This document shows, one piece after another, positions 1 through 8,598 of a stretch of DNA of 64,000 nt. Origin of the DNA: JAKFWF01 sp963741505 (GTDB taxonomy: Bacteria; Pseudomonadota; Alphaproteobacteria; Rhizobiales; Hyphomicrobiaceae); contig CAVUIJ010000013.1 in the NCBI GenBank assembly GCA_963741505.1, forward strand, positions 124,001 to 188,000, in the 5' to 3' direction. The notes under the pieces are model-generated. The model worked only from the letters and a program-made list of their open reading frames with translations, was not told the origin of the DNA and made no database searches. Both the position numbers and the translations under genes were made by a program. Position 1 is the stretch's first letter. Each line of letters begins with the position of its first letter.

Positions 1-508
1 CGAGATAGGTCACGAGGACATAGTCCATGTTCGAGCGGTGATTGATTACGAACACCACTGCCGCGCCCGGCTCAATACCCTGCAGTGCCGCGATATCACT
101 GGCCCCGACCCGAACCCGGTACAGCGCCGTCGACAGTCTGCGCGCCGCCCTGGTGCCGAACTTGAAATAGATTGCCGCATTGAACGCCGGCACGATCTCG
201 CGGGCATAGCGCTGCGCCCGTTTCTCGACCACGCGCACCGGCTCGCCGGTCGCCCGCGCCTCGGCCGCAATCGCGGTCTGCACCGTGGGATCGAGCATCA
301 ACTGGGCAACGAGGGACCGGCGTCCTGCAAGCTTGAATGGCGCGATCGGCAGCGCCAAACGTTCGTTGAGCGTTTCGATCGCCCGCTCGCGGCGCATCGC
401 CATGAAGCTGCGGACAAGCGGCGACACGACCCGATCGGTGATGCCGATTGCGGCGAACACCCAAAGCAGCGCCACGGCCCAAACCGGCAGAGCGAGCCAA
501 TCCCCCAC
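1..508 (-). CDS. PlsB-like glycerol-3-phosphate/1-acylglycerol-3-phosphate acyltransferase, amino-terminal part (cut by left edge)
   Basis: About 169 residues are present; the gene runs off the left end. The protein opens with a hydrophobic membrane-anchoring stretch (LPVWAVALLWVFAAIGI) and near residues 155-165 contains VVFVINHRSNMDYVLV, which includes the H-X4-D acyltransferase motif (NHRSNMD). This motif is the catalytic signature of the PlsB/PlsC family, which acylates glycerol phosphate in phospholipid synthesis at the inner membrane. The long region before the motif fits PlsB-like rather than PlsC-like enzymes. Start is the GTG at 508, chosen because GGAGGG lies six bases upstream. Substrate preference cannot be told without the rest of the gene. 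Confidence 0.75.
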   Translation of the reverse strand, partial: MGDWLALPVWAVALLWVFAAIGITDRVVSPLVRSFMAMRRERAIETLNERLALPIAPFKLAGRRSLVAQLMLDPTVQTAIAAEARATGEPVRVVEKRAQRYAREIVPAFNAAIYFKFGTRAARRLSTALYRVRVGASDIAALQGIEPGAAVVFVINHRSNMDYVLVTYL

Positions 509-576
509 GTCCAGCCCTCCCACGGCAAGGTTGCGCAACCTTTGCCGCAGACGCTAGCAGGCGCCCGTCGGGTTCG

Positions 577-1416
577 CTACTTCGGCGGCGGCGCAATCGC
601 GCCGGTGGTGATCGCGGACGGGGCAAGCGGGACAGCGGCGGTGCCGCCGGCTCGGGTCGGAGTGCCGGGCGGCGCCGGCACCGGCTTCTCGGCGAGATTG
701 ATGATGCGGAACCAGTTCTGGTCGCGCGGCAGCAGCTTGTGATGCAGGTTGGACCAAAGGTCGCGCGAAACGATGCCGTCGACGAACGGCTTCGCCGGCG
801 GCGTGAATACGAACGCGGCAACGGTCGCGGCGCCGACCAGCGCGCTATCGGCCATGCGCTTGCGATCGAATAGCTTCAGCGCCGTGCCGAACGATGCCTT
901 GACCCGGGTATCGAGGACATCGACGCTGTAGATCTCGTCGAGGATCAGATGCGTAATGTAGCCGAGGAACAGGAAGCCGCCGGCGAGCCAGGCGACGCCT
1001 TCGTGTCGGTTGAGAACGTATTTGAAGGTGATCGCGGTCAAGAACCAGAAGAACACGCCGGCCAGGATCGAGTGCCAGATGCCACGGTGGTAGGAGAACA
1101 GGTGAAACAGCGCCTGGCCGCCATAGCGCACACCAACAAGCGTGCCAAGCCAGATCAGCCACATCTCCGCGATCGAGAACTTGTAGGCGATGGTGAACAG
1201 CGCCACGAACGAGAAAAACACTGCGAGCCCGCCGAACATCGCCTGGCTCGGCCGGCTGTCCTTGAGATCGATGTCGGGCAGTACGCTGCCGAGCACGCCG
1301 GCCATCGTCACTGCAATCAGGTTCTCCGGTGCGATGACGTCGGCGGCAAGCGTCAGCGTGGCGAGCGCGCCGCTGACGACGGTACCGATCGCGATGTGCG
1401 TCGTGAAGTTGGCCAT
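577..1416 (-). CDS. DUF457 (YdjM-like) membrane-bound metal-dependent hydrolase
   Basis: 279 residues starting MANFTTHIAIG; the ATG at 1416 is preceded by GAGGGG at good spacing. The protein has several hydrophobic segments and the features of the YdjM/DUF457 family of inner-membrane putative hydrolases: an early TTHIAIG with a histidine, a SVLPDID motif, HRGIWHS in the middle and a YITHLILDEI segment, so conserved His and Asp residues are spread between membrane helices. The proline/alanine-rich tail (residues about 250-279) looks disordered. The family is widespread but its reaction is not established, so only a general call is made. It lies 68 bp from the acyltransferase on the same strand. 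Confidence 0.75.
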   Translation of the reverse strand: MANFTTHIAIGTVVSGALATLTLAADVIAPENLIAVTMAGVLGSVLPDIDLKDSRPSQAMFGGLAVFFSFVALFTIAYKFSIAEMWLIWLGTLVGVRYGGQALFHLFSYHRGIWHSILAGVFFWFLTAITFKYVLNRHEGVAWLAGGFLFLGYITHLILDEIYSVDVLDTRVKASFGTALKLFDRKRMADSALVGAATVAAFVFTPPAKPFVDGIVSRDLWSNLHHKLLPRDQNWFRIINLAEKPVPAPPGTPTRAGGTAAVPLAPSAITTGAIAPPPK

Positions 1417-1553
1417 GGCATACCCCTCGCCTGCGACGCGGCACCAAATCCAAGCCCCCTGAGGATCAGATTCGGGCATCGAGCGGGAGGCCGGCCCTCG
1501 CGAAAGGTGTGGACCGCAAGGCTTTTCCCGCGCGCCTGTGCAGATTGCCGCCG

Positions 1554-2537
1554 CTATCGGGCGAGGCCGGCGAGCCGCTGGCGGGCTGCATCCGCTTCCT
1601 GCAAGAGCTGGGCGTAGATTTCGGCAACCGACTGCGGCTTGCGGGTAAAGGCGATCGCCTGCCCCATCGACAGCACGCCGCGCTCCCAGTCGCCGCTCTC
1701 GTAGGCGTGCTTCTGGTGCAGGCCAGCGACGAAGGGCCGATAGCGCTCGTAGTCGGTAATGCCGGCCGCCTCGAGTTCCGCCACGCTGCGCGCATCGGCA
1801 TTGTCGAGCACGCGATAGGTGTTGCGGAAGCTCTGCATGATGAGCCTGGACGAGCCTTCGTCGGCTTCGATCATGCGCGCCTTGTAGGCGGCGTGGGCAC
1901 CGATTTCGGTGGCGGCCAGCATGCGGGTGCCGACCAATACCGCATCGGCACCCATCGCGAGCGCCGCCGCGATCTGACTGCCGTGCCCGACGCCGCCGCC
2001 GACCACGAAAGGCAGCTTGATGCGCTCAGCACCGAGCGGCGTCTGCACGAAGGTGCCGATCAGCTGCAGTCCGGGATGGCCGCCGCATTCGGCACCGACG
2101 ACGACCACGGCATCGATGGCGAGTTTGGATGCGCTCAAGGCATGTCGCACCGTCGACGTCTTATGCATCACCTTGGCGCCGGCCGCCTTCAGCGGCGGCA
2201 ACAGCTCCTTGGGCGGCATGCCGGAGGTCTCGACGAGCCGCACGCCCTCGTCGAGCAGGATCTCGACGTGTCCCGCGAGAAAGGTGTTCTCGGCCTCACG
2301 CGGCGTCAAATAGAGATTCACGCCGAACGGCTTGCCGCCGGTCAGGCTCCGGCATTTCTGCAGCTCGGCGCGAAAGGCGCCAGGATCGGGAAATGTCCGT
2401 GCAGTGATGAATCCCATGCCGCCGGCGTTGACGCTCGCCGCAACATAGGTTGCATCAGAAAGCCACATCAGCCCGCCGCACAGGATCGGATGGTCGATGC
2501 CGAACAGCTCGGTGATGCGGGTCTTGAACCGCGGCAT
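1554..2537 (-). CDS. Nitronate monooxygenase family flavoprotein (2-nitropropane dioxygenase-like)
   Basis: About 327 residues with a TIM-barrel FMN-binding fold. Recognisable pieces are TELFGIDHPILCGGLMWLSD at the start, SVNAGGMGFITA, VVVVGAECGGHPG and VGGGVGHGSQIAAALAMGADAVLVGTRML, which form the phosphate-binding part of the NMO/NPD family. These enzymes oxidise alkyl nitronates or act on related substrates with FMN; the true substrate here is unknown. The ATG at 2537 is preferred; a TTG nine bases upstream (2546) is in frame and overlaps the stop of the upstream short-chain dehydrogenase gene. The two genes are therefore almost certainly co-transcribed and translationally coupled. Confidence 0.85.
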   Translation of the reverse strand: MPRFKTRITELFGIDHPILCGGLMWLSDATYVAASVNAGGMGFITARTFPDPGAFRAELQKCRSLTGGKPFGVNLYLTPREAENTFLAGHVEILLDEGVRLVETSGMPPKELLPPLKAAGAKVMHKTSTVRHALSASKLAIDAVVVVGAECGGHPGLQLIGTFVQTPLGAERIKLPFVVGGGVGHGSQIAAALAMGADAVLVGTRMLAATEIGAHAAYKARMIEADEGSSRLIMQSFRNTYRVLDNADARSVAELEAAGITDYERYRPFVAGLHQKHAYESGDWERGVLSMGQAIAFTRKPQSVAEIYAQLLQEADAARQRLAGLAR

Positions 2538-2542
2538 GGAAC

Positions 2543-3262
2543 TCAAATCGGCACCTGTCCGATCGACATGCCGCCGCAGACGTAAAGCACCTGGCCGGTC
2601 GTGTACCAGGCGCGATCATCGAGGAAATAGGCGCACGCGTGCGCGATCTCGGTTGGCGTGCCAATGCGGCCGGTCGGAATCTGTTTCAGGAACGCCGCCC
2701 GCTGCGGCGAACCGTCGGGGTAGTTGACCTGCAGCATCTCGGTCGCGATCGGTCCCGGCGCGATGCAGTTGGCGGTGATGCCGTAGCCGGCATTCTCCAG
2801 TGCCACCGTGCGGGTCAGCGCCAGAATGGCGGCCTTGGTCGCACCGTAGACCGCCCGCGTCTGCTTGCCCAGCGCCGCCCGCGAGCCGATGTTGACGATG
2901 CGGCCGAACCTGGCATCGCGCATCGCCGGCAGCACCGCCTGGATCGCCAGCACCGGCGCGCGCACGTTGAGGTTCATCATCGTGTCGTAATCGGAGCCGG
3001 TGGTCTTGGACAAATCGGACACCAGCGCGACGCCGGCATTGTTGACGAGGCGTGTCACCTTGTGGCGTCGCGTTATGTCCGCCAGCACCTTGCTCGTCGC
3101 CGCCGCATCGCCAAGATCGACGGCGATGAACTCGCCCTTGAAGGCCGCCGGTTTCGAACGCGACAGGCCGATGACGAGGTGACCCTGGTCGGTGAGGTCG
3201 GCGGCGATCGCAGCCCCGATGCCGCGGCTGGCGCCGGTTACGAGTGTGACGGGTTGCGGCAT
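2543..3262 (-). CDS. SDR family NAD(P)-dependent oxidoreductase
   Basis: 239 residues from the ATG at 3262 (MPQPVTLVTG). The Rossmann signature TGASRGIG is at residues 9-16, NNAG near 74-77, and the catalytic Ser127, Tyr139 and Lys143 (in SRAALGKQTRAVYGATK) are all present, so this is an active classical short-chain dehydrogenase. Many family members of this look are 3-oxoacyl-ACP reductase-like, but the substrate cannot be inferred. An upstream in-frame extension of 17 residues is possible but lacks the usual SDR start. The nitronate monooxygenase gene follows within a few bases on the same strand. Confidence 0.88.
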   Translation of the reverse strand: MPQPVTLVTGASRGIGAAIAADLTDQGHLVIGLSRSKPAAFKGEFIAVDLGDAAATSKVLADITRRHKVTRLVNNAGVALVSDLSKTTGSDYDTMMNLNVRAPVLAIQAVLPAMRDARFGRIVNIGSRAALGKQTRAVYGATKAAILALTRTVALENAGYGITANCIAPGPIATEMLQVNYPDGSPQRAAFLKQIPTGRIGTPTEIAHACAYFLDDRAWYTTGQVLYVCGGMSIGQVPI

Positions 3263-3344
3263 CGCTTGCGTTGCCTGGATTGAGAAGGTGGAGCGGGCGA
3301 CCGCCGCAGTCATTGCGGCGGTCGCCCAACTCTCACGGACGGCG

Positions 3345-4355
3345 CTATGCCTTCTTCGGCGGGATCTTCACGAACTCCATCGGCTCTGGATAATAGCGGA
3401 ACCCGTCGCCCTGCTTGGCCAGATGACCGTAGCCCGGCCACGGGAAGTGATAGGCCAGCATCGGTAGCTTTTGCGAGGCAATCATGTCGAACACCTTGAG
3501 GCGCGACTGCACCGCCTGCTTGGCGTCGGTGTCGTAGGCGAATTCGGTCCGCGGCTTCTCGGTGAGCAGGATCTGATGGTGCGTGATGTCGGCGGTATAG
3601 ACCAGCGACTTCGCCCCGGACTTGATGATGAAGATCGTGTGCCCGACGGTGTGGCCAGGTACGGCCATGGCCTGGACGCCGGGAATGACATCCTTGCCGT
3701 CCTCGACGAACTTGATGCGGCCCTTGTACGGCAGCAGATTCTGCTTGGCGTGGGCGATGAATTCCTTGCTGGCCAGCGGGCTGATATTCTTCTCGTCGGT
3801 CCAGAAGTCATAGTCGAGCTTGTTGATGTGGATCGTCGCGTTCGGGAAGAACCGCTTGCCCTTGGCGTCGGCGAGGCCACCGGTATGGTCGATATGCGCG
3901 TGGCTGCAGATGACGTCGTCGATTTGCGCCGGGTTGATGCCGGCTTGCTTCAGGCCGGTCAACAGCTTGCCCGTGGTATTGCCGAACATCTTGCTGGTGC
4001 CCATGCCGCTGTCGAACAGCGCGAGACGCGAGCCGGTGTTGAGCACGATGAGGTTCTGCTCGAGCACGACGCTGTCCACCGGCAGGAAGTTGTCGCCGAG
4101 CGCCTTGACGATCTCGTCCTTGGTGATGTTCCTCATCGACGACGACGGCTCGCCGAGCGGCAGCGGACCGTCCGAAACGATCGTCGCCTGGAACTCGCCG
4201 ATTGGGAAGCGGTAGAACTGCTGGGCTTGGGTTTTGACCATCGGCGCCTTGGCCTCGGCCGACCCCAGACCGGCAAACCCGCCCAGACTTCCCGCACCTA
4301 AGGCAGCAACCCCGCCAAGCAATGCGTTTCGACGCGACACGTTGATTTCCGACAT
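3345..4355 (-). CDS. Tat-exported MBL-fold metallo-hydrolase
   Basis: 336 residues from the ATG at 4355, preceded by a strong GGAGGA. The amino terminus carries a twin-arginine type signal (SRRNALLGGVAALGAGSLGG, residues 7-26), so the enzyme is probably folded before export to the periplasm. The metallo-beta-lactamase zinc ligands are visible: HAHIDH at 152-157, His235 in PGHTVGH, Asp256 in TADITHH, and His303 near the C terminus. This arrangement is that of the binuclear-zinc hydrolases that include lactonases and phosphotriesterase-type enzymes; the true substrate is unknown. It stands alone between convergent or unrelated neighbours. Confidence 0.85.
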   Translation of the reverse strand: MSEINVSRRNALLGGVAALGAGSLGGFAGLGSAEAKAPMVKTQAQQFYRFPIGEFQATIVSDGPLPLGEPSSSMRNITKDEIVKALGDNFLPVDSVVLEQNLIVLNTGSRLALFDSGMGTSKMFGNTTGKLLTGLKQAGINPAQIDDVICSHAHIDHTGGLADAKGKRFFPNATIHINKLDYDFWTDEKNISPLASKEFIAHAKQNLLPYKGRIKFVEDGKDVIPGVQAMAVPGHTVGHTIFIIKSGAKSLVYTADITHHQILLTEKPRTEFAYDTDAKQAVQSRLKVFDMIASQKLPMLAYHFPWPGYGHLAKQGDGFRYYPEPMEFVKIPPKKA

Positions 4356-4517
4356 GTGTTCCTCCACGCCTCCTCGTTGATGCGCCACGGCTCGTGGCGG
4401 TCTGCGCACGCCGGCACAGTAGGACCGAAGCGAAACCTATTTCAATCACTCAACGGATGAGCGCTGTCGCATTCCTGCGACCCTGCATCGGCGAATATGC
4501 ACGGAATAGAACCGCAA

Positions 4518-5297
4518 CTAACCAAGCAGCCGGCCGAAGAACAGGCAGCCGACTTGCACGATCGTGCCCACCGCGAGTTCGCTCGTGACCACCGCCGGAT
4601 CGGCGACGATGTCAAAGGTGGCGTCGGCGCACTGCACCAATAGCCAATTGTAGACCACGCCGGTTTCCTCATTGACGAGTTTGGAATGCTCGACGACACG
4701 GCCGGTCAAGACAGCATTGGACGATGGCGGCGGCGCCGGGCCATCGCCTTGCGGGTCTCGATTGCCGAACAGGCCGAGCGGCATGAACGCCCGCGCGCTC
4801 GACGCAGCTCTCGCCAGCGCCACCCCATCCCCCGAACTCAAGACCTTGATCTCGCGCGCAAATCCAGTGAGCTTGGCGCGTGCCAGGAACGGCATCGGAC
4901 GATCGCAGTGGGCGGCGAAATCGACCGCGTCGAACACGATCTGGTGGGCGCCGAGGCCGCTCGTCTCGTCCGGGCCGACCCAGGCCAGGAACGCGCCCTC
5001 GAAATCATTGTCGACCGGCCGGATGATGGTTTCGACGACTTCTACCGCGACGTCGCTCAGGCCCTCGAAAAAGGGGGTAAAGCCGATCACCGCACGGTCC
5101 TTCAAGGTGCCCGCCGCGTCTCGATCGCCAGTGATATGGAACCAGATCTCAGCGCCGGTGCGTGAGCGCCAGATCGCGTAGTCGCCGGGATCGCAGGCCA
5201 GCCGCTCGAAGGCATCGGCCGCCAGCCGCTGCATCGTCGCCTGGAAGTTCGCGTCGTCGGCGAATTCGAAACCGATCGTCGACAAATTGCTGACCAA
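4518..5297 (-). CDS. Hypothetical protein next to the ThDP enzyme pair
   Basis: 259 residues with no family I recognise. The start is taken as the TTG at 5297 because GGAGGA lies six bases upstream; there is no better ATG or GTG. The protein is soluble, with no signal peptide or membrane helices, and has two visible halves separated by a proline-rich linker (GDGPAPPPSS, around residue 187): an acidic alpha/beta-looking N-terminal part and a beta-rich C-terminal part starting NAVLTGRVVEHSKLVNEETG. It begins 38 bp after the ThDP-binding subunit on the same strand and may share its transcript, but no function follows from that. Confidence 0.6.
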   Translation of the reverse strand: MVSNLSTIGFEFADDANFQATMQRLAADAFERLACDPGDYAIWRSRTGAEIWFHITGDRDAAGTLKDRAVIGFTPFFEGLSDVAVEVVETIIRPVDNDFEGAFLAWVGPDETSGLGAHQIVFDAVDFAAHCDRPMPFLARAKLTGFAREIKVLSSGDGVALARAASSARAFMPLGLFGNRDPQGDGPAPPPSSNAVLTGRVVEHSKLVNEETGVVYNWLLVQCADATFDIVADPAVVTSELAVGTIVQVGCLFFGRLLG

Positions 5298-5335
5298 TGA
5301 TCGTCCTCCGGCAGGCTCACCCGAGAGCCCGCTCC

Positions 5336-5947
5336 TCACGCCTTGGCGACGCCGAGCGCGATCTGAAAACGCCGTGCAATCGCAGCGCCATCCTTCTCCG
5401 GCAGCGCCCAGGGATCCTCGCTCAGCGCGATCTTGGCGATCGCCAGCGTCGGCCCGGCAGTATGAAACAGCAGCTTCACCAGCGCCGGCAGATCGTCGTG
5501 CGACGTCGCCACGAAGGTATTGGCGATGCCGAAGCCCTTGGCCACCGCCGTCAGATCGGTCTTGTGCGCGGTGAGGCCGGTTTGCCGTCCGGTCTCACCG
5601 AAGTGTTCATTGTCGAGCACCAGGATGGCGAGGTTCTTCGGCGCCTGGTCGGCGACGACGGCGAGCGAGCCGATGCCCATCATGATCTCGCCGTCACCGG
5701 TGAGACACAGGACGCGCTTGTCGGGTCGGGCGAGCGCCAGACCAAGCGCGGTCGGCACAGCCTGCCCCATACCGCCCCAGGAATAGAGATATTCGGGGCT
5801 GTCGCCGGCGGCGAAGCAGTCCCAGGTGGCGCTGCCGAGGCCTGGGATCACCAGCGCACCGGCGCGCTGGCGCAGCAGCTCGGCGACGAAGGCGCGGCGC
5901 TGGATCTTGTTGGAGCCGACGGTGGCTGCGGACGCTGACTTGCTCAT
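5336..5947 (-). CDS. ThDP-binding decarboxylase subunit, C-terminal/beta type (sulfopyruvate or phosphonopyruvate decarboxylase-like)
   Basis: 203 residues from the ATG at 5947, which overlaps the stop of the preceding gene (ATGA). It contains the thiamine diphosphate/metal-binding motif: GDGEIMMG followed about 24 residues later by LDNEHFGETGRQTG, plus YSWGGMGQAVPTALGLA. Such a separate C-terminal half paired with an N-terminal half is typical of sulfopyruvate decarboxylase (ComDE) and related 2-oxoacid decarboxylases. Translational overlap with the other half strongly implies a two-subunit enzyme. No phosphonate or coenzyme M genes are nearby, so the substrate is open. Confidence 0.8.
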   Translation of the reverse strand: MSKSASAATVGSNKIQRRAFVAELLRQRAGALVIPGLGSATWDCFAAGDSPEYLYSWGGMGQAVPTALGLALARPDKRVLCLTGDGEIMMGIGSLAVVADQAPKNLAILVLDNEHFGETGRQTGLTAHKTDLTAVAKGFGIANTFVATSHDDLPALVKLLFHTAGPTLAIAKIALSEDPWALPEKDGAAIARRFQIALGVAKA

Positions 5948-6480
5948 TTCTGGCCAAATCCCTTTGCACCGATGATCCGTTGGCTCACCAGCACGGCGGC
6001 CGATTGATTGCCGTTGAACGCCATATCGGCGGCGGCACAGAACACTTCGCCGACCTCGGCCGCCTGGTCGACGGGGAAGCATTTGACACCCATGGTCTCG
6101 AGCACGGTGCGCGTGCCCTTTCCCATTGGCACCTGCCATGGATTGAACTCGCCCCACTGCCCGCGCATCGTCACCAGCAACAGCAGCGGTGCGCGCAGCG
6201 TCAGCGGATAGCCGACCGCATTGATGCAGTTGCCCACCCCCGACGATTGCATCGCCACCATGGCGCGCTTGCCGCCAAGCCACAGGCCGGTCGTCAAGCC
6301 GATGCCCTCTTCCTCGGTGGTCAAGGTGATGAGGCGCATGTCCGGCGCTGACTTCACCAGATGGAGCAGGCGGGTAAGCCCGCCGTCCGGAATGGTGCAC
6401 ACGGTCTTGATCGATCGTGCGTTCATGGCCTCGAACACGTCCGACGACCAGTCGTGCTCGGCCTTCTTCGCTGCTGTCAT
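5944..6480 (-). CDS. ThDP-dependent decarboxylase subunit, N-terminal/alpha type
   Basis: 178 residues, ATG at 6480. It corresponds to the pyrimidine-binding half of a ThDP enzyme: VCTIPDGGLTRLL, then TTEEEGIGLTTGLWLGGKRAMV, in which the glutamate activates the cofactor, and QSSGVGNCINA. It partners the next gene, whose start codon overlaps its stop, giving a split alpha/beta decarboxylase. The residues match sulfopyruvate/phosphonopyruvate decarboxylase alpha subunits in overall layout, but that is a family-level resemblance only. Confidence 0.8.
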   Translation of the reverse strand: MTAAKKAEHDWSSDVFEAMNARSIKTVCTIPDGGLTRLLHLVKSAPDMRLITLTTEEEGIGLTTGLWLGGKRAMVAMQSSGVGNCINAVGYPLTLRAPLLLLVTMRGQWGEFNPWQVPMGKGTRTVLETMGVKCFPVDQAAEVGEVFCAAADMAFNGNQSAAVLVSQRIIGAKGFGQK

Positions 6481-6549
6481 GTGTTCGCTGTGATCCCCGA
6501 TTGCCGATACCGTATTGGCCGGGACACAATAGCAAGATTTCGGCTGCGG

Positions 6550-7386
6550 TCACGCACTTCGGCGCTGCAGCCGGCCGAACGCGACGAGTTCATGTCCCAG
6601 CCGCTCGCCGATCGAGGCGTCGTGCTCCTGGGGTGGCGCGATCGACGCCTCGGCGGCGATGAGTTTGCCTTCGGCGACGACCCGCATCTGCCTCAGCGCC
6701 AGTACCACCGGCACCACGAGTGCCTGCTCCAAGGCGGTCTTCAAGATCGGCCGGTAATGCTGATCTATGGCATTGGCACGGGCATTTTGGATACCGATCT
6801 GCTCGAGCAGCAGCCGGCAGAAGCTCTCCGACGGATTACGGAATTCGGCGAGCAGGCATGCCTTCAGGCGGTCCCTGAGCCCGAGGGCAAAGGCCTGTTC
6901 GGCAATCGTGTCGGGATTGTAGCTCGACGCCCGCATCATCATCAGGAATTCGATCGCCTCGCCCTCGATCTCGTCGTTGGCAACTTTGGCGAGATCGATC
7001 CGCATGAACGGCTCGTCGTCGAGCACATTGGGCAGCTGGCTGTCGGTGAATGCCTCGAAGACGACGCCGTTGGTGGCGACCGCCAGCCGGACCGAGCGAT
7101 GCGCTTCGCAGTAGGCGCGAAGGCGGGCATAGGTCCGGTTGGTCGCTTGCGCGGTGCCGATCGCTTCGATGGCGATCGCCGGCTGGCCATCGACGAGAAT
7201 GGCGAAGTTGATCGCGTCCTGATGCTCAGGAACGATCACCGACGGATCGCCGGCATCGTAGTCCAACAACTCGAGGAACGGCATCACGAGATAGATGCGC
7301 GTGGCGTCTTCGCCCGTGCAATGCGTCTTGATCCGCATCGTGCGCTCGGCGAACGCGACGAAACGTGATGCAAAATCCTTCGGCAT
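6550..7386 (-). CDS. HsdR-N-like (type I restriction enzyme R N-terminal domain) solitary protein, active-site lysine missing
   Basis: 278 residues, ATG at 7386. The first ~130 residues resemble the PD-(D/E)XK nuclease domain seen at the start of type I restriction subunits: TGEDATRIYLVMPFLELLDYD, then QDAINFAILVDGQPAIAIEAIG and a YCEAHRSVRLAVATNGVVFEAF segment. The metal ligands would be Asp57 and Glu74, but the lysine of the E-X-K step is replaced (E74-A-I76), so nuclease activity is doubtful. The second half is helical, with no helicase. No hsdM or hsdS is nearby. Solitary proteins of this kind are common and have no agreed role. Confidence 0.65.
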   Translation of the reverse strand: MPKDFASRFVAFAERTMRIKTHCTGEDATRIYLVMPFLELLDYDAGDPSVIVPEHQDAINFAILVDGQPAIAIEAIGTAQATNRTYARLRAYCEAHRSVRLAVATNGVVFEAFTDSQLPNVLDDEPFMRIDLAKVANDEIEGEAIEFLMMMRASSYNPDTIAEQAFALGLRDRLKACLLAEFRNPSESFCRLLLEQIGIQNARANAIDQHYRPILKTALEQALVVPVVLALRQMRVVAEGKLIAAEASIAPPQEHDASIGERLGHELVAFGRLQRRSA

Positions 7387-7472
7387 TTGGCCCGTGCCCC
7401 CCGGGTAGATTCGACTGCCTGAACCAGCGTGCGATTCGAAGGCGGAAGCAAGGCAAGGGCCCAGGGTTTTCG

Positions 7473-8588
7473 TCAGCTCATCAGCCGCTCGACCTCTTTC
7501 AGGATCGCCGAGCCCATCTCTGTGGTGCCGACGGCACGCATGTTCGGCTGCATTATATCGCCGGTGCGGTAGCCCTGGGCCAGGACGCCAGCGATCGCCT
7601 TGTCGATCAGATCGGCTTCCTTGGCCATGTCGAAGGAATAGCGCAGCGCCATGCCGAACGAGGCGATGGTGGCGATCGGATTGGCCTTGCCTTGGCCGGC
7701 GATATCGGGGGCCGAACCGTGCACCGGCTCATAGAGCGCCTTGCGGGCGCCGGTCTTGGCGTCGGGCGCGCCGAGCGAGGCCGACGGCAGCATGCCGAGC
7801 GAGCCGGTCATCATCGCCGCCTCGTCGGACAGGATGTCGCCGAACAGGTTGTCGGTGACGATCACGTCGAACTGCTTCGGGTTGCGTACGAGTTGCATGG
7901 CGCAGTTGTCGGCCAGAATGTGATGCAGCTCGACGCCGGCGCCGTGCGCAGCGTGGGTTGCGGTCGCGACCTGGTTCCACAGCACGCCGGTCGCCATCAC
8001 GTTGCGCTTTTCGGCGGAATGCAACTTTCCCGTGCGCTTGCGGGCGAGGTCGATGCCGACCCGGACAATGCGCTCGATCTCCCGGGTGGTGTAGACGGTG
8101 GTGTCGACGGCGCGCTTCTGGCCGTCCTCGAGGGTGACGATCTCCTTCGGCTCGCCGAAGTAGGTGCCGCCGGTCAGCTCGCGCAGGATCAGGATATCGA
8201 GGCCCTCGACGATCTCACGCTTGAGCGACGAGGCTTCGGCAAGGGCCGGATAGCAGATGGCCGGCCTGAGGTTGGCGAACAAGTCCATCTCCTTGCGCAA
8301 CCGCAGCAGGCCCGCCTCGGGCCGCAGGTGATAGGCGACCTTGTCCCACTTCGGCCCGCCGACCGAGCCGAACAGCACCGCACTTGCAGCCTGCGCCTTG
8401 GCCATCGCCGCGTCGGTCAGCGGCACGCCGTGCTTGTCGATGGCGCTGCCGCCGACGAGATCGCTGGTGGTCTCGAACCGGCCGGCGTTGCTCTTCTTGT
8501 TGACGAGAGACAGAATGCGCTCGACCTCGGCCATGACCTCGACGCCGATGCCGTCGCCGGGGAGAAGCAGGAGCTGATGCGTTTTCAT
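7473..8588 (-). CDS. leuB: 3-isopropylmalate dehydrogenase
   Basis: 371 residues from the ATG at 8588 (MKTHQLLLLPGDGIG). LeuB oxidises and decarboxylates (2R,3S)-3-isopropylmalate in leucine biosynthesis using NAD and a divalent metal. The family layout is clear: LPGDGIG at the start, the LRPEAGLLRLRKEMDLFANLRP substrate arm, ELTGGTYFG, and TDNLFGDILSDEAAMMTGSLG with the metal-binding aspartates, then EPVHGSAPDIAG. Length matches the family. The start codon lies 10 bp from the start of the divergent M23 peptidase gene, so promoters must lie within the opposing coding regions or further upstream. Confidence 0.95.
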   Translation of the reverse strand: MKTHQLLLLPGDGIGVEVMAEVERILSLVNKKSNAGRFETTSDLVGGSAIDKHGVPLTDAAMAKAQAASAVLFGSVGGPKWDKVAYHLRPEAGLLRLRKEMDLFANLRPAICYPALAEASSLKREIVEGLDILILRELTGGTYFGEPKEIVTLEDGQKRAVDTTVYTTREIERIVRVGIDLARKRTGKLHSAEKRNVMATGVLWNQVATATHAAHGAGVELHHILADNCAMQLVRNPKQFDVIVTDNLFGDILSDEAAMMTGSLGMLPSASLGAPDAKTGARKALYEPVHGSAPDIAGQGKANPIATIASFGMALRYSFDMAKEADLIDKAIAGVLAQGYRTGDIMQPNMRAVGTTEMGSAILKEVERLMS

Positions 8589-8598
8589 GGGGCCACCG

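Noticed and set aside
38..873. Long plus-strand open frames near the left edge (38-742 and 448-873)
   Set aside because: They lie opposite the PlsB-like gene and the DUF457 gene, whose frames have clear motifs; the plus-strand products are Arg/Ala/Gly-rich with no domain, as expected for antisense of GC-rich genes.
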